From Chitinophagales bacterium (GTDB lineage Bacteria; Bacteroidota; Bacteroidia; Chitinophagales; UBA2359), in the NCBI GenBank assembly GCA_020629335.1, contig JAHDDN010000262.1:1-7430 (forward strand): a stretch of 7,430 bases of DNA. The letters are read 5' to 3'. The notes under the pieces were generated by a model. The model worked only from the letters and a program-made list of their open reading frames with translations. It was not told the DNA's origin and made no database searches. The position numbers and the translations under genes are program-made. Numbering within the stretch: position 1 is the stretch's first letter; every line of letters begins with the position of its first letter. Positions 5,499 to 7,430 of the stretch are shown here, in pieces.

Positions 5499-6074
5499 AT
5501 GATGAAATCAGGTATTTATTGGATAGGCATTGTTTTGCTGATCGCTTTATTATCGTCTTGTAAGGAGTCTAAGAGTGTTTCTGCGCCTATGTCTGGCGAG
5601 ATTATTAAGGAAAATATTTCTTGGGCGAAGCGATCTCATTATAAAATGAGCTTTAGTGATGAAAATGAGAAGTATGAAAAATTAGGCAGTTTTAAGGATG
5701 AGGGTTTGATGAAGCAATTATTAGAGGCGGTGGAGAAGGGAGAATTAGACGCTTATCATTATTATGATCATGTGAAATTAGATGCGAAGGCAGTGAATAA
5801 TATTTATCATGAAGTGGATACGATTACGGTAGTTGATCCTGAGACATTTGAGGAGGAGATTAAGGTAGTAGAGAATGATTTAGATTGGAGTCGAGTAACG
5901 AAATTTAGAGTGAAGCAGGATTGGTATTTTGATGAAAAATCTATGCAGATGCATACAAAGATAGTGGGCATGGCTCCTACCCTCATGGTGATAGATGAAA
6001 ATATGAATTATAGAGGTGATTTGCCGCTTTATTGGATCTTTTTTGAGGATGCACCTCCTCCATTAAAGGACTAA
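5499..6074 (+). CDS. Short GldN/PorN-like lipoprotein
   Basis: Residues 1-20 form a lipoprotein signal peptide with lipobox LSSC (18-21). Cys21 would be lipidated, and the following K-E loosely resembles the acidic surface-export signal described in Bacteroidota. The mature part follows the GldN/PorN pattern as I remember it: IIKENISWAKRSHYKMSF near residues 35-52, then LMKQLLEAVEKGELDAYHYY, an acidic middle, and VTKFRVKQDWYFDEKSMQMHTKIVGMAPTL, ending LPLYWIFFEDA. GldN is a periplasmic ring component of the gliding/type IX secretion machine and is usually about 300 residues. This protein has 191 and no other gld gene nearby, so it is probably a paralogue or relative rather than the core subunit. 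Two Met codons (5499, 5502) are possible starts. The assignment rests on pattern memory, not a search. Confidence 0.6.
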   Translation: MMKSGIYWIGIVLLIALLSSCKESKSVSAPMSGEIIKENISWAKRSHYKMSFSDENEKYEKLGSFKDEGLMKQLLEAVEKGELDAYHYYDHVKLDAKAVNNIYHEVDTITVVDPETFEEEIKVVENDLDWSRVTKFRVKQDWYFDEKSMQMHTKIVGMAPTLMVIDENMNYRGDLPLYWIFFEDAPPPLKD

Positions 6075-6088
6075 TTCTGAATAATATT

Positions 6089-6096
6089 TATCTTTG
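6089..6096 (+). promoter_or_regulatory. Bacteroidota-type -7 element ahead of the L-2-hydroxyglutarate oxidase gene
   Basis: TATCTTTG matches the -7 consensus TAnnTTTG of the Bacteroidota primary sigma factor and lies 19 bp before the ATG at 6116, which implies a leader of roughly 10-15 nt. No clear TTG -33 element is seen at the expected distance, so the promoter is supported mainly by the -7 box and its position in the 41-bp gap. It suggests the oxidase gene can be transcribed independently of the lipoprotein gene. Confidence 0.6.
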
Positions 6097-6115
6097 CGCC
6101 TACAATTTTAAAATT

Positions 6116-7366
6116 ATGGCAAAGAAAGATCCTACTTTATATGATATTATCATCGTTGGTGGTGGTATAGTTGGTATTGCAACGGCTTATCAATTGAGTC
6201 AGAGATATGGCGAGAAGTTGCGTATTCTTTTATTAGAGAAAGAATCGGAATTGGCTTATCATCAGACAGGGCATAATTCTGGGGTGATTCATTCGGGTGT
6301 TTATTATAAGCCAGGTTCCTTAAGAGCCTTGAACTGTAATACGGGGCGTAAGTTGTTGGTGGAGTTTTGTAAGGAGCATCATATACAGCATGATGTATGT
6401 GGAAAGGTGATTGTCGCAACGGATGAATCAGAGGTGCCTTATTTAGAGAAAATCCATGAAAATGGCATTGCGAATGGTACAGAAGGCTTGGAGTTGATTG
6501 GTCCAGAAGCGATTAAGGAGATAGAGCCTTATTGTGAAGGAGTGAAAGCGCTTTATGTTGGCTGTTCAGGTATTATTAATTATCAGGATGTGGGTCGTAA
6601 AATGGCTGAAATTATGCAGGCTAAAGGGGTATTGATTAAGCTGAAGCAGGAGGTAGTTAATTTTAATAAAAAGTCCGCTCACACCAATGTCGTAACTAAA
6701 AAAGGGAAGAAATTTAAGGCCAAGCATTTGATTGTCTGTGGTGGGCATCAGAGTGATCGTTTGGCGAAGAAGTATGGATTAGATCCAGGTATGCGAATTG
6801 TTGGTTTTAGAGGAGAATATTATGATTTAGTCAATCATGATAAGGTGAATCACCTGATTTATCCAGTGCCTAATCCTAAGTTTCCGTGGTTAGGCGTACA
6901 CTTTACTCGTATGATAGATGGGCGATTTGAGTGTGGGCCAAATGCCGTATTTGCTTTTAAGCGAGAAGGATATAATAAGACGGATTTTAATTTAAGGGAT
7001 GTCGTGTCTGCTGTTACTTATAGTGGCTTTTGGAAGTTGACAACTCGTCATTTGGCTTATGGGATGGTAGAGCAATGGCGTTCTATCTCGAAGAAAGCCT
7101 TTTTGGAGAGTTTGCAGAAGCTAATTCCATCCTTAACGATGGATGATATAGAGCCAGGTAGAGCAGGTGTGAGAGCTTTAGCTTTAGCACCAGATGGTAA
7201 TATGATAGATGACTTTAAGTTTGTACATGCTGAAAATGCTATTCATATATTGAATGCGCCAAGTCCAGCCGCTACCTCTTGTTTATCTATAGGCAATACC
7301 ATTGCTGATATGGCGGTGGAGAAATTTGGTTTGGCAAATAGGTCTTTATTAGTAGATGAGTTATAA
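6116..7366 (+). CDS. lhgO: L-2-hydroxyglutarate oxidase (FAD-dependent)
   Basis: This flavoenzyme oxidises L-2-hydroxyglutarate to 2-oxoglutarate and passes electrons to the respiratory quinone pool. It acts in metabolite repair and, in some bacteria, in glutarate catabolism. The N-terminal FAD-binding motif GGGIVG lies at residues 15-20, with the ribose-binding acidic residue E41 at the end of the second strand (LLLEKE). The family signature TGHNSGVIHSGVYYKPGSL spans 51-69. Further typical blocks are GIINYQDVGRKMAE, LIVCGGHQSDRLA, GFRGEYYDL, IYPVPNPKFPWLGVHFTR and GRAGVRALALAPDG, with a C-terminal NAPSPAATSCLSIGNTIAD cofactor-contact motif. The length of 416 residues is normal for the family. 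There is no signal peptide; membrane association would be peripheral. The start at 6116 has its own -7 box upstream. No csiD/glaH or gab genes are visible, so a repair role is at least as likely as a catabolic one. Confidence 0.93.
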   Translation: MAKKDPTLYDIIIVGGGIVGIATAYQLSQRYGEKLRILLLEKESELAYHQTGHNSGVIHSGVYYKPGSLRALNCNTGRKLLVEFCKEHHIQHDVCGKVIVATDESEVPYLEKIHENGIANGTEGLELIGPEAIKEIEPYCEGVKALYVGCSGIINYQDVGRKMAEIMQAKGVLIKLKQEVVNFNKKSAHTNVVTKKGKKFKAKHLIVCGGHQSDRLAKKYGLDPGMRIVGFRGEYYDLVNHDKVNHLIYPVPNPKFPWLGVHFTRMIDGRFECGPNAVFAFKREGYNKTDFNLRDVVSAVTYSGFWKLTTRHLAYGMVEQWRSISKKAFLESLQKLIPSLTMDDIEPGRAGVRALALAPDGNMIDDFKFVHAENAIHILNAPSPAATSCLSIGNTIADMAVEKFGLANRSLLVDEL

Positions 7367-7430
7367 GTTTCACTAAGGAACGTTTAAAAAATAATTTCCA
7401 CATTTAGCAACTAATCTTTTGTACCAATAC

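Noticed and set aside
7367..7430. Terminator or promoter after the oxidase gene
   Set aside because: The 64 nt to the window edge contain only a 4-bp GGAA/TTCC pairing around an A-tract and no exact TAnnTTTG box; nothing can be supported.

Overview
The window looks like the chromosome of a low-GC Bacteroidota bacterium. The evidence is a perfect Bacteroidota-type -7 promoter element (TAnnTTTG) ahead of the last gene, near absence of Shine-Dalgarno sequences, a lipoprotein resembling the GldN/PorN gliding and type IX secretion family, and a PnuC/NadR-kinase pair of the kind common in that phylum. Placement below phylum (Saprospiria-like, for example) would be a guess.

Layout. On the plus strand, 2-130 is the C-terminal end of a PnuC-type vitamin transporter, overlapped by a stand-alone NadR-type ribosylnicotinamide kinase (103-660); together they form an NAD-precursor salvage pair. 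It converges on a minus-strand SpoIIE/RsbU-type PP2C phosphatase (693-1937). Upstream of that is a 394-bp intergenic region, 1938-2331, mostly filled by a repeat element (copy A). Then come an enlarged OppC/DppC-type ABC permease (2332-3741, minus), a 239-bp spacer holding a nested inverted repeat (3800-3958), and a membrane-bound family 2 glycosyltransferase (3981-5135, minus, apparent TTG start). The 363-bp divergent region 5136-5498 carries a short GTAG-headed REP palindrome and copy B of the repeat element. A short GldN-like lipoprotein (5499-6074) and an L-2-hydroxyglutarate oxidase (6116-7366) follow on the plus strand.

The genes are mostly unrelated housekeeping or accessory functions. 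Only pnuC/nadR forms a clear functional unit. The three minus-strand genes are separated by long repeat-bearing gaps, so they are probably not a tight operon.

The most interesting material is intergenic. Two 217-nt elements (1977-2193 and, inverted, 5195-5411) share a gap-free 136-nt scaffold with 19 differences and a 26-nt REP-like hairpin headed by GTAG. The long self-complementary arms around that hairpin have different sequences in the two copies, yet each copy pairs perfectly with itself. Scaffold substitutions are spread evenly over codon positions and avoid the predicted helices, which points to a structured nucleic-acid element rather than a gene. No transposase or RAYT gene is present in the window.
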